DNA from: Chitinophaga pinensis
GTDB taxonomy: Bacteria; Bacteroidota; Bacteroidia; Flavobacteriales; Flavobacteriaceae
Direction: 5' to 3'
NCBI GenBank assembly: GCA_943324925.2
Contig: CALPNL020000027.1
Location: 1-15,257, forward strand
DNA length: 15,257 nucleotides
The notes beneath the pieces were generated by a model. That model was given only the letters and a program-made list of their open reading frames with translations. It was not told where the DNA came from and ran no database searches. The position numbers and the translations under genes were made by a program. Of this stretch, positions 1 to 7,793 are shown piece by piece. Numbering within the stretch: the first letter of the stretch is position 1; every line of letters starts with the position of its first letter.

Positions 1-14
1 ATTTATGATGTTTG

Positions 15-87
15 AGCGAAAAACGGGGCTCGAACCCGCGACCTCGACCTTGGCAAGGTCGCGCTCTACCAACTGAGCTATTTTCGC
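15..87 (-). tRNA. tRNA-Gly (anticodon GCC)
   Basis: On the minus strand this folds as a complete cloverleaf. The 7-bp acceptor stem pairs GCGAAAA (81-87) with TTTTCGC (16-22), and position 15 is the discriminator base. The D arm carries AGCTCAGTTGGTAGAGC, and the anticodon stem CGACC/GGTCG closes a TTGCCAA loop. The T arm has the standard GGTTCGAGCCC core. The anticodon GCC is the complement of 52-54 and reads glycine GGC/GGU codons. CCA is not encoded, so it must be added after transcription. The gene is about 190 bases downstream of mutS on the same strand but has its own candidate promoter. Confidence 0.96.
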
Positions 88-180
88 ATTTCAATTTTTA
101 CAAAGAGCTGCTTTACTTGTTCTGTATTAACGCACCTAACTTTTATTTACAAAGCCGTTTGTTGAACTTGTTTGCGGAGG

Positions 181-210
181 CAAATTTAATACAATTATTC
201 AATTACACAA
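181..210 (-). promoter_or_regulatory. Bacteroidota-type promoter for tRNA-Gly
   Basis: On the minus strand, TTG (complement of 208-210) is followed by a 19-base spacer and then TAAATTTG (complement of 181-188). This matches the known Bacteroidota housekeeping consensus of a -33 TTG/TTTG and a -7 TAnnTTTG. A start about 7 bases further on gives a leader of roughly 85 bases before the tRNA. The match is seen directly; use as a promoter is inferred. Confidence 0.6.
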
Positions 211-280
211 GCCTTTTTTTTAAAAAAATAAAGCGCCCTATTTAACCTTCTGATAACGATATCTTTAAACTAAAAATATA

Positions 281-2887
281 TTATTTTTTAGTCAACATTC
301 TTTTAATTTCATTGAGTTTCATCATGGCCTCAATAGGAGTTAGAGTGTTGATATCTAAATTTAAAATCTCCTCTTTGATTTCTTCTAACAAAGGATCATC
401 TAGATTAAAGAAACTCATTTGCATTTCTTCCTTTTCAGATTTTATTCCTGCTAAAGCATCGCCAGAATGCTCTTTTTCAAGTTTTTTTAATAATTTCTGC
501 GCTTTTAAAATCACTGTTTGCGGCATCCCAGCCATTTTAGCCACATGTATTCCAAAACTATGCGCACTTCCTCCTTTTACTAATTTTCTGATAAAAAGTA
601 CCGTTTCTTTTAGTTCCTTAACAGAAACATTGAAATTTTGAATTCGAGGCAACAAATCAGTCATCTCATTCAATTCATGATAATGGGTAGCAAAAAGTGT
701 TTTCGGTTTTGAAGGGTGTTCGTGTAAAAATTCAGCTATTGCCCAAGCGATAGAAATACCGTCATAGGTGCTAGTTCCTCTTCCAATTTCGTCTAATAAT
801 ATCAAACTCCTATCTGATAAATTATTCAAAATAGAGGCCGTTTCATTCATCTCTACCATGAAAGTAGATTCTCCCATTGAGATATTATCTGAAGCTCCAA
901 CTCTGGTAAAAATCTTATCGATAATTCCCATCCTAACTTGGTCTGCAGGCACAAAACTTCCCATTTGTGCTAACAACACAATTAAAGCCGTTTGTCTTAA
1001 TATTGCTGATTTTCCAGACATATTTGGACCCGTAATCATAATTAATTGCTGGGTTTCCCTGTCTAGAAAAACATCGTTTGCAATATATGGGGTGCCTACA
1101 GGCAATTGTTTTTCAATTACCGGATGGCGCCCATTTTTAATGTCTAACTCGAAAGTTGCATCCAATTCGGGACAAATATATTTATTTTCGATAGCCAATT
1201 GAGCAAAAGAAGTCAAGCAATCCAATTGCGCAACTAAATTGGCATTAAGCTGCACTTGCTTTATATAAGTGGTAATCCAAGCTACTAACTGCTCAAATAA
1301 TTCTGATTCTAATTTGTGTATTTTCTCCTCAGCCCCTAGAATTTTAGTCTCATATTCTTTAAGTTCTTCTGTAATATAACGCTCCGCACTCACTAATGTT
1401 TGTTTGCGAATCCAATCGGCTGGAACTTTATCTTTATGGGTGTTTCTAACTTCAATAAAATAACCAAAAACATTATTGAACGAAATTTTCAAAGAGGTAA
1501 TTCCGGTATTCTCCGATTCCCTTTTTTCTATTCCTTCCAAAAAATCTTTACCTGAGGTTGAAATAGCTCTTAACTCATCTAATTCAGCATTCACCCCTTT
1601 TGCAATAGCGTTTCCTTTTGCAATAGCAACGGGAGCATCTTGATTTAATGTCGAATTTATTTTCTCTCGTAGCAACTCACAATCGTGTAATTTATCTCCA
1701 ATTACCTTAACCGCTTCTTGAGAGCTTTCCAACGCAATTTTTTTAATTGGAATAATAGCATCTAACGATTCTTTTAAATAAACCACTTCGCGAGGCGAAA
1801 CTTTTCCAGTTGCAATTTTTGAAATTAATCGTTCCAAATCAGAAATTTGTTTGATTTGGTGTTGAATTTCCTTTAAAATAGTTTGATTGTCTTTCAAATA
1901 TGATACTACTTCGTGACGGCTTTTAATTTTATTTATATCTTTTAAAGGCAATGCCAACCAACGTTTTAGCAATCTTCCCCCCATTGGAGATAGCGTTCTG
2001 TCAATAACCTCTAATAAAGTAACAGCGTTTGGATTATAACTATGATACAATTCTAAATTTCTAATGGTAAAGCGATCCATCCAAACATAGGCATCCTCAG
2101 CAATTCGCTGAATTGAAGAAATATGTTGTAATTTATTATGTTGTGTTTCTGAAAGATAATAAAGAATAGCTCCAGATGCGATGATTCCTTCTGGCAATTC
2201 TTCAATTCCAAATCCTTTTAATGATACCGTTTGAAAATGATTGGTAAGCGTTTCAAAAGCGTAGTCTTCTTTATAAACCCAATCTTCTAAATAAAAATTA
2301 TGGTATTCTTCCCCAAATATTTCTTTGAAATCGTTTTTATTGTTTTTTGGAATTAAGACTTCACTAGGGTTAAAATTTTGCAATAATTTATCAATATAAT
2401 CTTCCGATCCTTGAGCTGTCAAAAATTCTCCTGTAGAGACATCTAAGAAAGAAATCCCAATTGCTTTTTTGCCAAAATAAATCGAAGCCAAAAAATTATT
2501 CGTCTTAGAATGCAATACCTCATCATTCATAGAAACACCCGGCGTAACCAATTCTGTAACGCCTCTTTTGACAATTGTTTTAGTCATTTTAGGGTCTTCT
2601 AATTGGTCACAAATAGCAACTCTAAGTCCGGCTTTAACTAATTTAGGCAAATAGGTGTTTATAGAATGGTGTGGAAATCCAGCCAAGGCAGTTTCTGTTT
2701 CAGATCCTGCTCCTCTTTTGGTAAGAGTGATTCCTAGTATTTTTGAAGCACGAACAGCATCTTCACCAAAAGTTTCATAAAAATCACCTACTCGAAATAA
2801 TAAACAAGCGTCAGGATATTTCCTTTTGATCTCATTGTATTGCTTCATTAATGGGGTTTCCTTAACTTCTTTTTCTTTAGCTGCCAA
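281..2887 (-). CDS. mutS: DNA mismatch repair protein MutS
   Basis: MutS recognises base mismatches and small loops and recruits MutL to start mismatch repair. The protein is 868 aa, the usual length for the family. The mismatch-reading Phe-x-Glu motif is F36-Y37-E38, the same numbering as in E. coli. The C-terminal ATPase has a Walker A of GPNMSGKS at 620-627 (K626) and a Walker B LLDE ending at D699-E700, followed by GRGTSTYDG and the FATHYHEL motif. A likely sliding-clamp-binding motif, QMSFF, is at 823-827. The start is TTG at 2887. An in-frame TAA lies three codons upstream, and the next ATG (residue 14) would shorten the N-terminal domain, so TTG is favoured. Divergent from the DUF1573 gene. 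No clear mutS promoter or terminator was found. Confidence 0.98.
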   Translation of the reverse strand: MAAKEKEVKETPLMKQYNEIKRKYPDACLLFRVGDFYETFGEDAVRASKILGITLTKRGAGSETETALAGFPHHSINTYLPKLVKAGLRVAICDQLEDPKMTKTIVKRGVTELVTPGVSMNDEVLHSKTNNFLASIYFGKKAIGISFLDVSTGEFLTAQGSEDYIDKLLQNFNPSEVLIPKNNKNDFKEIFGEEYHNFYLEDWVYKEDYAFETLTNHFQTVSLKGFGIEELPEGIIASGAILYYLSETQHNKLQHISSIQRIAEDAYVWMDRFTIRNLELYHSYNPNAVTLLEVIDRTLSPMGGRLLKRWLALPLKDINKIKSRHEVVSYLKDNQTILKEIQHQIKQISDLERLISKIATGKVSPREVVYLKESLDAIIPIKKIALESSQEAVKVIGDKLHDCELLREKINSTLNQDAPVAIAKGNAIAKGVNAELDELRAISTSGKDFLEGIEKRESENTGITSLKISFNNVFGYFIEVRNTHKDKVPADWIRKQTLVSAERYITEELKEYETKILGAEEKIHKLESELFEQLVAWITTYIKQVQLNANLVAQLDCLTSFAQLAIENKYICPELDATFELDIKNGRHPVIEKQLPVGTPYIANDVFLDRETQQLIMITGPNMSGKSAILRQTALIVLLAQMGSFVPADQVRMGIIDKIFTRVGASDNISMGESTFMVEMNETASILNNLSDRSLILLDEIGRGTSTYDGISIAWAIAEFLHEHPSKPKTLFATHYHELNEMTDLLPRIQNFNVSVKELKETVLFIRKLVKGGSAHSFGIHVAKMAGMPQTVILKAQKLLKKLEKEHSGDALAGIKSEKEEMQMSFFNLDDPLLEEIKEEILNLDINTLTPIEAMMKLNEIKRMLTKK

Positions 2888-2996
2888 CTTGAATTATTTA
2901 TAAATGAATACCATTTTTCTAAAAGCGAATTTAATTATTTTTAAACTGAATTTAGATGTTTCGATAATTAATTTAATTTTAAGAAAATTTTATTAA

Positions 2997-3023
2997 TTGA
3001 ATTGATTTTTTTATTTAGATTTG
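2997..3023 (+). promoter_or_regulatory. Candidate promoter for the DUF1573 gene
   Basis: TAGATTTG at 3016-3023 is an exact match to the TAnnTTTG -7 element. The nearest upstream TTG (2997-2999) gives a 16-base spacer, slightly shorter than usual, so the -33 assignment is less sure than the -7. The predicted start is near 3030, leaving a short A/T-rich leader of about 20 bases before the ATG at 3049. Confidence 0.45.
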
Positions 3024-3048
3024 TTCTCATAATTTAATTAAAATTACA

Positions 3049-3516
3049 ATGAAAAAAATATTTTTATTAGCGATGCTAACCGTTTTAGGAGTTACTACTT
3101 CTAATGCTCAAGAAACTAAAAAAGCTAAATCCGCTACAGAAACTAAATCAGTTGCTCCAAAATTAGATGGTGCAGGGATGGTTTTCGAAACAGAAACTAT
3201 TGATTACGGAACAATTGAGCACAATGCTGAAGGAACTCGTAAATTTGTTTTTACTAATAATGGAAATAAACCATTAATTATTACAAATACGCAAGGATCT
3301 TGTGGATGTACAGTTCCAACAACTCCAAAAGAACCAATCGCTCCAGGAGCAAAAGGGGAAATTGGTGTTCATTATGCAACTGACCGAGTGGGTGCATTTA
3401 CTAAAACAGTAACAGTGACTTCAAATGCTGAAGGTCAGCCAACAAAAGTGTTAACAATTAAAGGAACTGTTTTGCCAGATCCAACTCCAGCTACTCCAGT
3501 AGCACCAAAAAGCTAA
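3049..3516 (+). CDS. Secreted DUF1573 domain protein
   Basis: This 155-aa protein begins with a clear Sec signal peptide: MKKIF, a hydrophobic core, and a likely cut after SNA (residue 20). It should therefore be exported to the periplasm or envelope. A lysine/threonine-rich linker (about 21-42) leads into a DUF1573 domain (about 45-143). This is an immunoglobulin-like beta fold with the family's typical features: YGTI near 53-56, the SCGC motif at 84-87 (C85, C87), an IAPG turn, and closing ILTIKGTVL-type strands. The C-terminal tail is rich in proline and alanine. The molecular function of these small DUF1573 proteins is not known. The two cysteines could bind metal or form a disulfide, but this is inference. 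The gene is probably transcribed alone because a strong terminator follows it. Confidence 0.9.
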   Translation: MKKIFLLAMLTVLGVTTSNAQETKKAKSATETKSVAPKLDGAGMVFETETIDYGTIEHNAEGTRKFVFTNNGNKPLIITNTQGSCGCTVPTTPKEPIAPGAKGEIGVHYATDRVGAFTKTVTVTSNAEGQPTKVLTIKGTVLPDPTPATPVAPKS

Positions 3517-3537
3517 CTATATTTTATTATATAATAA

Positions 3538-3567
3538 AAGCTTCCTTAATCAGGGAGCTTTTTTTTT
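3538..3567 (+). terminator. Rho-independent terminator after the DUF1573 gene
   Basis: A 9-bp stem, AAGCTTCCT (3538-3546) with AGGGAGCTT (3552-3560), contains one T-G pair and closes a 5-base TAATC loop. Seven further T residues follow the stem. It lies 21 bases after the DUF1573 stop codon and only 17 bases before the ATG of the next gene on the same strand. Confidence 0.88.
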
Positions 3568-3584
3568 GAATCTTGAAATTGATT

Positions 3585-4112
3585 ATGCGCAAACTAGAAA
3601 ACAGTGAATTAAATAGAATGACAGTCGACGACTTTAAAGATGCTTCAAAAACGCCTTTAATTATTATTCTTGACGATATTCGAAGCTTGAATAATATTGG
3701 ATCAGTGTTTAGAACATCGGATGCGTTCTTAATTGAAAAAATATTTCTTTGTGGAATTACTGCAACACCACCAAATAAAGAAATTCATAAAACAGCATTG
3801 GGAGCAACTGAAACTGTAACTTGGGAATATTATGAAAATGTACTTGAAGTAATTGAAAAGTTAAAATCAGAGGGTGTAAAAGTTTTTGCAATTGAACAAG
3901 TGGAGAGCGCAATATTCTTACAAGATTTTGAAATAGAAAAAAATCAAAAATACGCTTTAGTATTTGGAAATGAGGTTTTTGGCGTATCCCAAAAAGCAGT
4001 AGAAATTTGTAATGGAACAATCGAAATTCCGCAATTAGGAACGAAACATTCCTTAAATATAGCTGTCAGTGCAGGCATAGTAATTTGGGATTTTTTCAAA
4101 AAAATGAGATAA
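3585..4112 (+). CDS. SpoU/TrmH-family RNA 2'-O-methyltransferase
   Basis: This is a 175-aa SPOUT methyltransferase, predicted to transfer a methyl group from S-adenosylmethionine to a ribose 2'-OH in tRNA or rRNA. All three family motifs are present: motif 1, RSLNNIGSVFRTSDAF at 33-48 (N37, R43); motif 2, ALVFGNEVFGV at 124-134 (E130); motif 3, IPQLGTKHSLNIAVSAGI at 148-165 (S156, N158). Together these form the trefoil-knot cofactor site. There is no extra N-terminal RNA-binding domain, so it resembles short TrmH-like members; the target nucleotide cannot be read from sequence. I use the ATG at 3585. A TTG four codons upstream (3573) sits immediately after the terminator T-run and is less likely. 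No promoter is visible in the 17 bases after that terminator, so expression may depend on read-through or an upstream promoter inside the DUF1573 gene. Confidence 0.93.
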   Translation: MRKLENSELNRMTVDDFKDASKTPLIIILDDIRSLNNIGSVFRTSDAFLIEKIFLCGITATPPNKEIHKTALGATETVTWEYYENVLEVIEKLKSEGVKVFAIEQVESAIFLQDFEIEKNQKYALVFGNEVFGVSQKAVEICNGTIEIPQLGTKHSLNIAVSAGIVIWDFFKKMR

Positions 4113-4113
4113 T

Positions 4114-5250
4114 TTACCCTTCCATTTTTTTTCTAATTTCATCCAAAATAAACATATAATCACTTTGGTTTTTTACAAAATCTCTGTCGGAAACATCAAT
4201 AATTAAAACATTCAAATTAGTTTGTGTATTGATGTAATCTAAATAACCCTTATTGATTTTGTCCAAATAATCTGCTGGAATCTCTTGCTCATAACTTCTG
4301 CCTCTTCGCTTTATATTCTGCAACAATCGATCTGTATTTTGATACAAATAAACATACAAATCGGGTTTTGGCATTTCTTTATAAATGATGTCAAACAACG
4401 TTTTATAGAGTCTAAACTCATCGTCTTGCAAGGTAACTTTTGCGAAAATTAAGGATTTAAAGATGTGATAATCGGCAACGATAAAATCTTTAAATAAATC
4501 GAATTGCGCTAAATCATCAGATAATTGCTGGTATCTATCGGCTAAAAAAGACATTTCAAGCGGAAATGCATATCTGTTTTGATCTTTATAGAATTTAGGT
4601 AAAAAGGGGTTATCAGCAAAACGCTCAAATACCGTTTTCGCATTAAAATCTTGAGCAATTTTTTCTGCCAATGTCGTTTTTCCTGCGCCAATATTTCCCT
4701 CGATTGCAATATAATTGTATTGTTGTAAATTGTATTTTTCTAATGGCAACGCTAAATTAGAGACTACTTTACAATTACTTTTGTCTTTACATGAATCAAT
4801 TAAATCTTGAGTAGATTTATTCATAACTGGGTGAACGAATTCCAATTGTAAGTCCTTCATTGGCAACAAAACAAACAATCGATCCTGCATTTGCGGGTGC
4901 GGCACAACTAAATTGGTTGATTGAATGATTTCATTATCAAAACTGATAATATCTATATCAATAATTCTAGGCTGGTAGCCCTCATGCAAACTCCTGATTC
5001 TCCCAAGTTTTTTTTCAATTTTTAAACAACTTGATAGTAATTTTTGAGCTGATTTTGAAGTCTGAATTGCTATAGCACAATTGTAAAATGAATCGCTTTC
5101 AAATCCCCAAGAGGGCGTTTCATATAATTTTGAAACTGAAAATACCGTTCCAATCTCTATTTGAATCAATTGAATGCACGCTTGAACATTCTCAAGACGA
5201 TCGCCTTGATTACTTCCTATCGATAAAATGGCTTGATTTTGGGATTTCAT
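4114..5250 (-). CDS. folK: HPPK (FolK) - deoxynucleoside kinase fusion
   Basis: Two enzymes are encoded in one 378-aa chain. Residues 5 to about 160 are 6-hydroxymethyl-7,8-dihydropterin pyrophosphokinase, which moves pyrophosphate from ATP to the pterin in folate synthesis. Its marks are GSNQGDR at 12-18 and the family signature PRIIDIDII at 94-102, with metal-binding D98 and D100. Residues from about 178 on are a deoxynucleoside kinase: P-loop GNIGAGKTT at 185-193 (K191), an E209-R210...NPFL segment, D239-R240-Y241, and an arginine-rich lid KRRGRSYEQ at 314-322. This half salvages deoxynucleosides by 5'-phosphorylation; which base it prefers is unclear. The frame is continuous with no internal stop. 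The gene lies 111 bases downstream of DUF2797 on the same strand and converges with the methyltransferase gene one base away. The fusion is, as far as I recall, typical of Flavobacteriia. Confidence 0.95.
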   Translation of the reverse strand: MKSQNQAILSIGSNQGDRLENVQACIQLIQIEIGTVFSVSKLYETPSWGFESDSFYNCAIAIQTSKSAQKLLSSCLKIEKKLGRIRSLHEGYQPRIIDIDIISFDNEIIQSTNLVVPHPQMQDRLFVLLPMKDLQLEFVHPVMNKSTQDLIDSCKDKSNCKVVSNLALPLEKYNLQQYNYIAIEGNIGAGKTTLAEKIAQDFNAKTVFERFADNPFLPKFYKDQNRYAFPLEMSFLADRYQQLSDDLAQFDLFKDFIVADYHIFKSLIFAKVTLQDDEFRLYKTLFDIIYKEMPKPDLYVYLYQNTDRLLQNIKRRGRSYEQEIPADYLDKINKGYLDYINTQTNLNVLIIDVSDRDFVKNQSDYMFILDEIRKKMEG

Positions 5251-5361
5251 ATTAACCGCAAATTAACGAAAGAAAATGAGAATAAAACTATAATTGTAAT
5301 GAGTGTTAATAAATAAATATTACGAGTGGAAAACAATTTTAAATGATACTATAGGATGTAA

Positions 5362-6156
5362 TTATACTTCAATTCTAACAATATATCCTTCATTACTTCT
5401 AACATTAAAAACTGTTCCATCTTCAAAAATTAGATATTGCCCTTTTATACCAATTAATTTTCCTTTAAAGTTTGGAGTTTTATCTAGACTTAAACTATTA
5501 ATTTTTGAAGGATATTCTAGAACCGGATAATTCATTTCGTACAAATCATTTTTTTCTAAATGAAAATATTCCTGAACTTCGTTGGGTAATAAAGGTTGGA
5601 GTTTTTCACGTTCTATAATTAAATCGGTAAAAACGATATCATTCGTGAGCATTTTTCTCCAATTGGTTTTATCAGCAAAGTGATTTTTTAACGCTACTTC
5701 AGTAATTCCTGCGAGATATCGATTCGGAACTTCAACAATTGAAATGGCTTTCTCCGCACCTTGATCTATCCAACGAGTAGGAACTTGGGTTTTACGCGTT
5801 ACTCCTACTTTAACCTCACTTGACAGAGCCAAATAAACAATATGCGGTTGCAATTGAACACGTTCTTCATAAGCCAAATCTCGATCTTGGATTCCTAAAT
5901 GAGCGGTACTCAATTCCGGTTTCATAATCCAGTCGCCAACAGCGGGACTAGAATAAAAACAATCATAGCAAAATCCTTGACGGAAAATTTTCTTCTTTTT
6001 TCCACAATTCAAACATTGGTAACCAACAAAATTGATTTCAATATTTTTATTTAATAATTGATTTACATTTAGAAAACTATCTTGAAAAATCAAAAAATAT
6101 TGAATTGGAGTTTCAAATTGCGTTTGCATTTTATTTAGAACGCCTTCGTAAGTCAT
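5362..6156 (-). CDS. DUF2797 domain protein with a zinc-ribbon-like motif
   Basis: This 264-aa protein matches what I know of the DUF2797 family. It has a CLNC...CYDC four-cysteine cluster (C48, C51, C63, C66) that probably binds zinc. An N-terminal strand begins YEGVL-KM, and the conserved core KVGVTR...RWIDQGA spans 116-134. The core slightly resembles the GIY-YIG pattern of a short strand followed by arginine, but I cannot establish homology by eye. No signal peptide or membrane segment is visible, so it is probably cytoplasmic. Function is unknown. The start ATG is at 6156, and the early YEGVL motif supports it. It is divergent from the GH3 gene and may be cotranscribed with the folK fusion downstream, although the gap is 111 bases. 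Confidence 0.88.
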   Translation of the reverse strand: MTYEGVLNKMQTQFETPIQYFLIFQDSFLNVNQLLNKNIEINFVGYQCLNCGKKKKIFRQGFCYDCFYSSPAVGDWIMKPELSTAHLGIQDRDLAYEERVQLQPHIVYLALSSEVKVGVTRKTQVPTRWIDQGAEKAISIVEVPNRYLAGITEVALKNHFADKTNWRKMLTNDIVFTDLIIEREKLQPLLPNEVQEYFHLEKNDLYEMNYPVLEYPSKINSLSLDKTPNFKGKLIGIKGQYLIFEDGTVFNVRSNEGYIVRIEV

Positions 6157-6179
6157 TATTGAAAAATTTAAAATTAAAA

Positions 6180-6208
6180 TTGGAATTGCGTAAAATTTGC
6201 TATTTTTG
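6180..6208 (+). promoter_or_regulatory. Bacteroidota-type promoter for the GH3 gene
   Basis: TTG at 6180-6182, an 18-base spacer, and TATTTTTG at 6201-6208 match the Bacteroidota TTG/TAnnTTTG promoter. A start near 6215 gives a leader of about 58 bases. That leader holds a small 6-bp hairpin (TTTGTT 6221-6226 with AACAAA 6235-6240) and a degenerate short tandem repeat just before the ATG. Confidence 0.6.
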
Positions 6209-6240
6209 GTAAAGTTAGCATTTGTTTACTGTTTAACAAA

Positions 6241-6272
6241 TCTAAAAGTCGAAATCTAAATCTAAAGTTGAA
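6241..6272 (+). repeat. Degenerate 6-8 base tandem repeat upstream of the GH3 gene
   Basis: The 32 bases before the ATG read as successive units TCTAAAAG, TCGAAA, TCTAAA, TCTAAAG, then TTGAA. Each unit starts with T plus C or T and contains AAA (AA in the last). The unit length drifts from 6 to 8, so this is an eroded tandem repeat rather than an exact one. It occupies the translation-initiation region of the GH3 gene. Confidence 0.5.
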
Positions 6273-7793
6273 ATGCCAATTTCTATAATCAATTCCTTCG
6301 CTTCTTGGGTTTTAAAACAGCGCATTCATCAGATTGAGCTATTTTTAAAATACCCTAATGAAGTACAAGAAGAATTGCTTTTGAATTTAATTCGCACCGC
6401 AGAAAAAACTACCCTTGGAATAGAATACGGCTATGAATCGATTAAATCCTATGAAACTTTTATAGAACGAGTTCCTATTTCAACTTATGAAGATTTACAG
6501 CCCTTTATTGAACGGACTCGCTTAGGAGAACAAAATGTATTTTGGAACACTCCTGTAAAATGGTTTGCAAAATCTAGTGGAACCACCAATGCAAAAAGTA
6601 AATTTATTCCAGTAAGTAGTGAAGCTTTAGAAAATTGCCATTATAAAGGCAGTAAGGATTTGTTGTGCATGTATTTAAATAACAACGAAAATTCAGGGCT
6701 TTTTGCGGGAAAAAGTCTGCGTTTAGGGGGTAGTTCTCAAATCTATGAAGACAACAATTCCTTTTTTGGTGATTTATCGGCGATTCTTATTGAAAACATG
6801 CCTATTTGGGCTGAATTTATAAGTACTCCAAGTAATCGAATTTCCTTAATGAGTGAATGGGAAACTAAAATTACTGCAATTATCAATGAGACTAAAAATG
6901 AAAATGTAACCAGTTTTGCCGGAGTTCCTTCGTGGATGTTAGTATTACTAAATAAAGTGCTTGAAGAAACCGGCCATTCCAATTTATTAGAAATTTGGCC
7001 AAATCTGGAAGTCTATTTCCATGGAGGTGTCAATTTTGATCCCTACAGAGAGCAATATCAGAAAATAGTTCCCAATTCAAATTTTAAATATTATGAAATT
7101 TACAATGCCTCTGAAGGATTTTTTGCTATTCAAGATAGAAACGATTCCAATGAATTATTGTTGATGTTGGATTATGGAATTTTTTATGAATTCATTCCAA
7201 TGGATGTTTTTGGGACAACAAACCAACATGCAATTCGCTTGTGCGATGTTGAATTAAATAAAAATTATGCAATTGTGATTACAACAAATTCTGGCTTGTG
7301 GCGCTATATGATTGGAGATACCGTTAGATTTACCTCGTTAAACCCTTACAGAATTAGAGTTACGGGTAGAACAAAACACCATATCAATGTTTTTGGTGAG
7401 GAGTTAATGGTTGAAAATACCGATCGGGCTATTGCCAAAGCATGTCAAATAACCCATACTGAAGTAGTTGATTATACTGTCGCTCCTATATTTATGAAAG
7501 GTAAAGAAAAAGGGGCGCATGAATGGATGATCGAGTTCAAGAATAACCCTACAGATGCAGCTGCTTTCGCAAAAATCTTAGATGAAACCCTACAAACTCT
7601 AAACTCAGATTATGAAGCCAAGCGCTATAATAATATGACTTTAAATCAATTGAAAATAAATATTGCACGCCCAAATTTATTTTATGACTGGCTTAAAGAC
7701 CAAAACAAATTAGGAGGCCAACACAAAATTCCTAGGCTTTCAAATCAAAGGGATTACTTAGAAAAATTAAAAGGAATGCAGATTATAAAATAA
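6273..7793 (+). CDS. GH3-family acyl-acid-amido synthetase
   Basis: This 506-aa protein belongs to the GH3 family, ANL-type adenylating enzymes best known in plants for joining auxin or jasmonate to amino acids. The ATP-binding motif SSGTTNAKSK is at 101-110. The second motif, YNASEG, is at 277-282. The third, WRYMIGD, is at 343-349 and is followed by GRTKHHINVFGEEL, the hinge into the small C-terminal domain. The C-terminal GGQHKIPR (481-488) resembles the QYKTPR segment of plant GH3 enzymes. All parts needed to form an acyl-adenylate and then an amide appear intact. The bacterial substrate is unknown. No signal peptide is seen, so it is probably cytoplasmic. The gene stands alone: a promoter upstream, a strong terminator right after the stop, and no biosynthetic neighbours that would hint at the substrate. 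Confidence 0.93.
   Translation: MPISIINSFASWVLKQRIHQIELFLKYPNEVQEELLLNLIRTAEKTTLGIEYGYESIKSYETFIERVPISTYEDLQPFIERTRLGEQNVFWNTPVKWFAKSSGTTNAKSKFIPVSSEALENCHYKGSKDLLCMYLNNNENSGLFAGKSLRLGGSSQIYEDNNSFFGDLSAILIENMPIWAEFISTPSNRISLMSEWETKITAIINETKNENVTSFAGVPSWMLVLLNKVLEETGHSNLLEIWPNLEVYFHGGVNFDPYREQYQKIVPNSNFKYYEIYNASEGFFAIQDRNDSNELLLMLDYGIFYEFIPMDVFGTTNQHAIRLCDVELNKNYAIVITTNSGLWRYMIGDTVRFTSLNPYRIRVTGRTKHHINVFGEELMVENTDRAIAKACQITHTEVVDYTVAPIFMKGKEKGAHEWMIEFKNNPTDAAAFAKILDETLQTLNSDYEAKRYNNMTLNQLKINIARPNLFYDWLKDQNKLGGQHKIPRLSNQRDYLEKLKGMQIIK

Noticed and set aside
190..235. T-rich and A-rich run as a mutS terminator
   Set aside because: It lacks a GC-containing stem; only T/A pairing is possible, and part of it is the -33 region of the tRNA promoter.
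12..245. Open frame of 77 codons on the plus strand
   Set aside because: It runs across the tRNA-Gly gene and its promoter region in antisense, has no family features, and contains low-complexity AT-rich sequence.
312..1202. Plus-strand open frames of 109 and 144 codons inside mutS
   Set aside because: They are antisense to well-conserved mutS sequence, including the ATPase motifs, and show no motif of their own.
2888..3000. Promoter for mutS on the minus strand
   Set aside because: Only near matches such as TAAATTCG are present, with no TTG at the right distance.
5251..5361. Possible riboswitch or promoter in front of the folK fusion
   Set aside because: The 111 bases contain no convincing TAnnTTTG with a spaced TTG (only TTAATTTG near the start) and no stable multi-arm fold that I can see.
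6237..6244. TAGATTTG on the minus strand as a promoter for DUF2797
   Set aside because: The -7 match is exact but no TTG occurs at 16-21 bases upstream, and the match falls beside the short tandem repeat that generates such words by itself.
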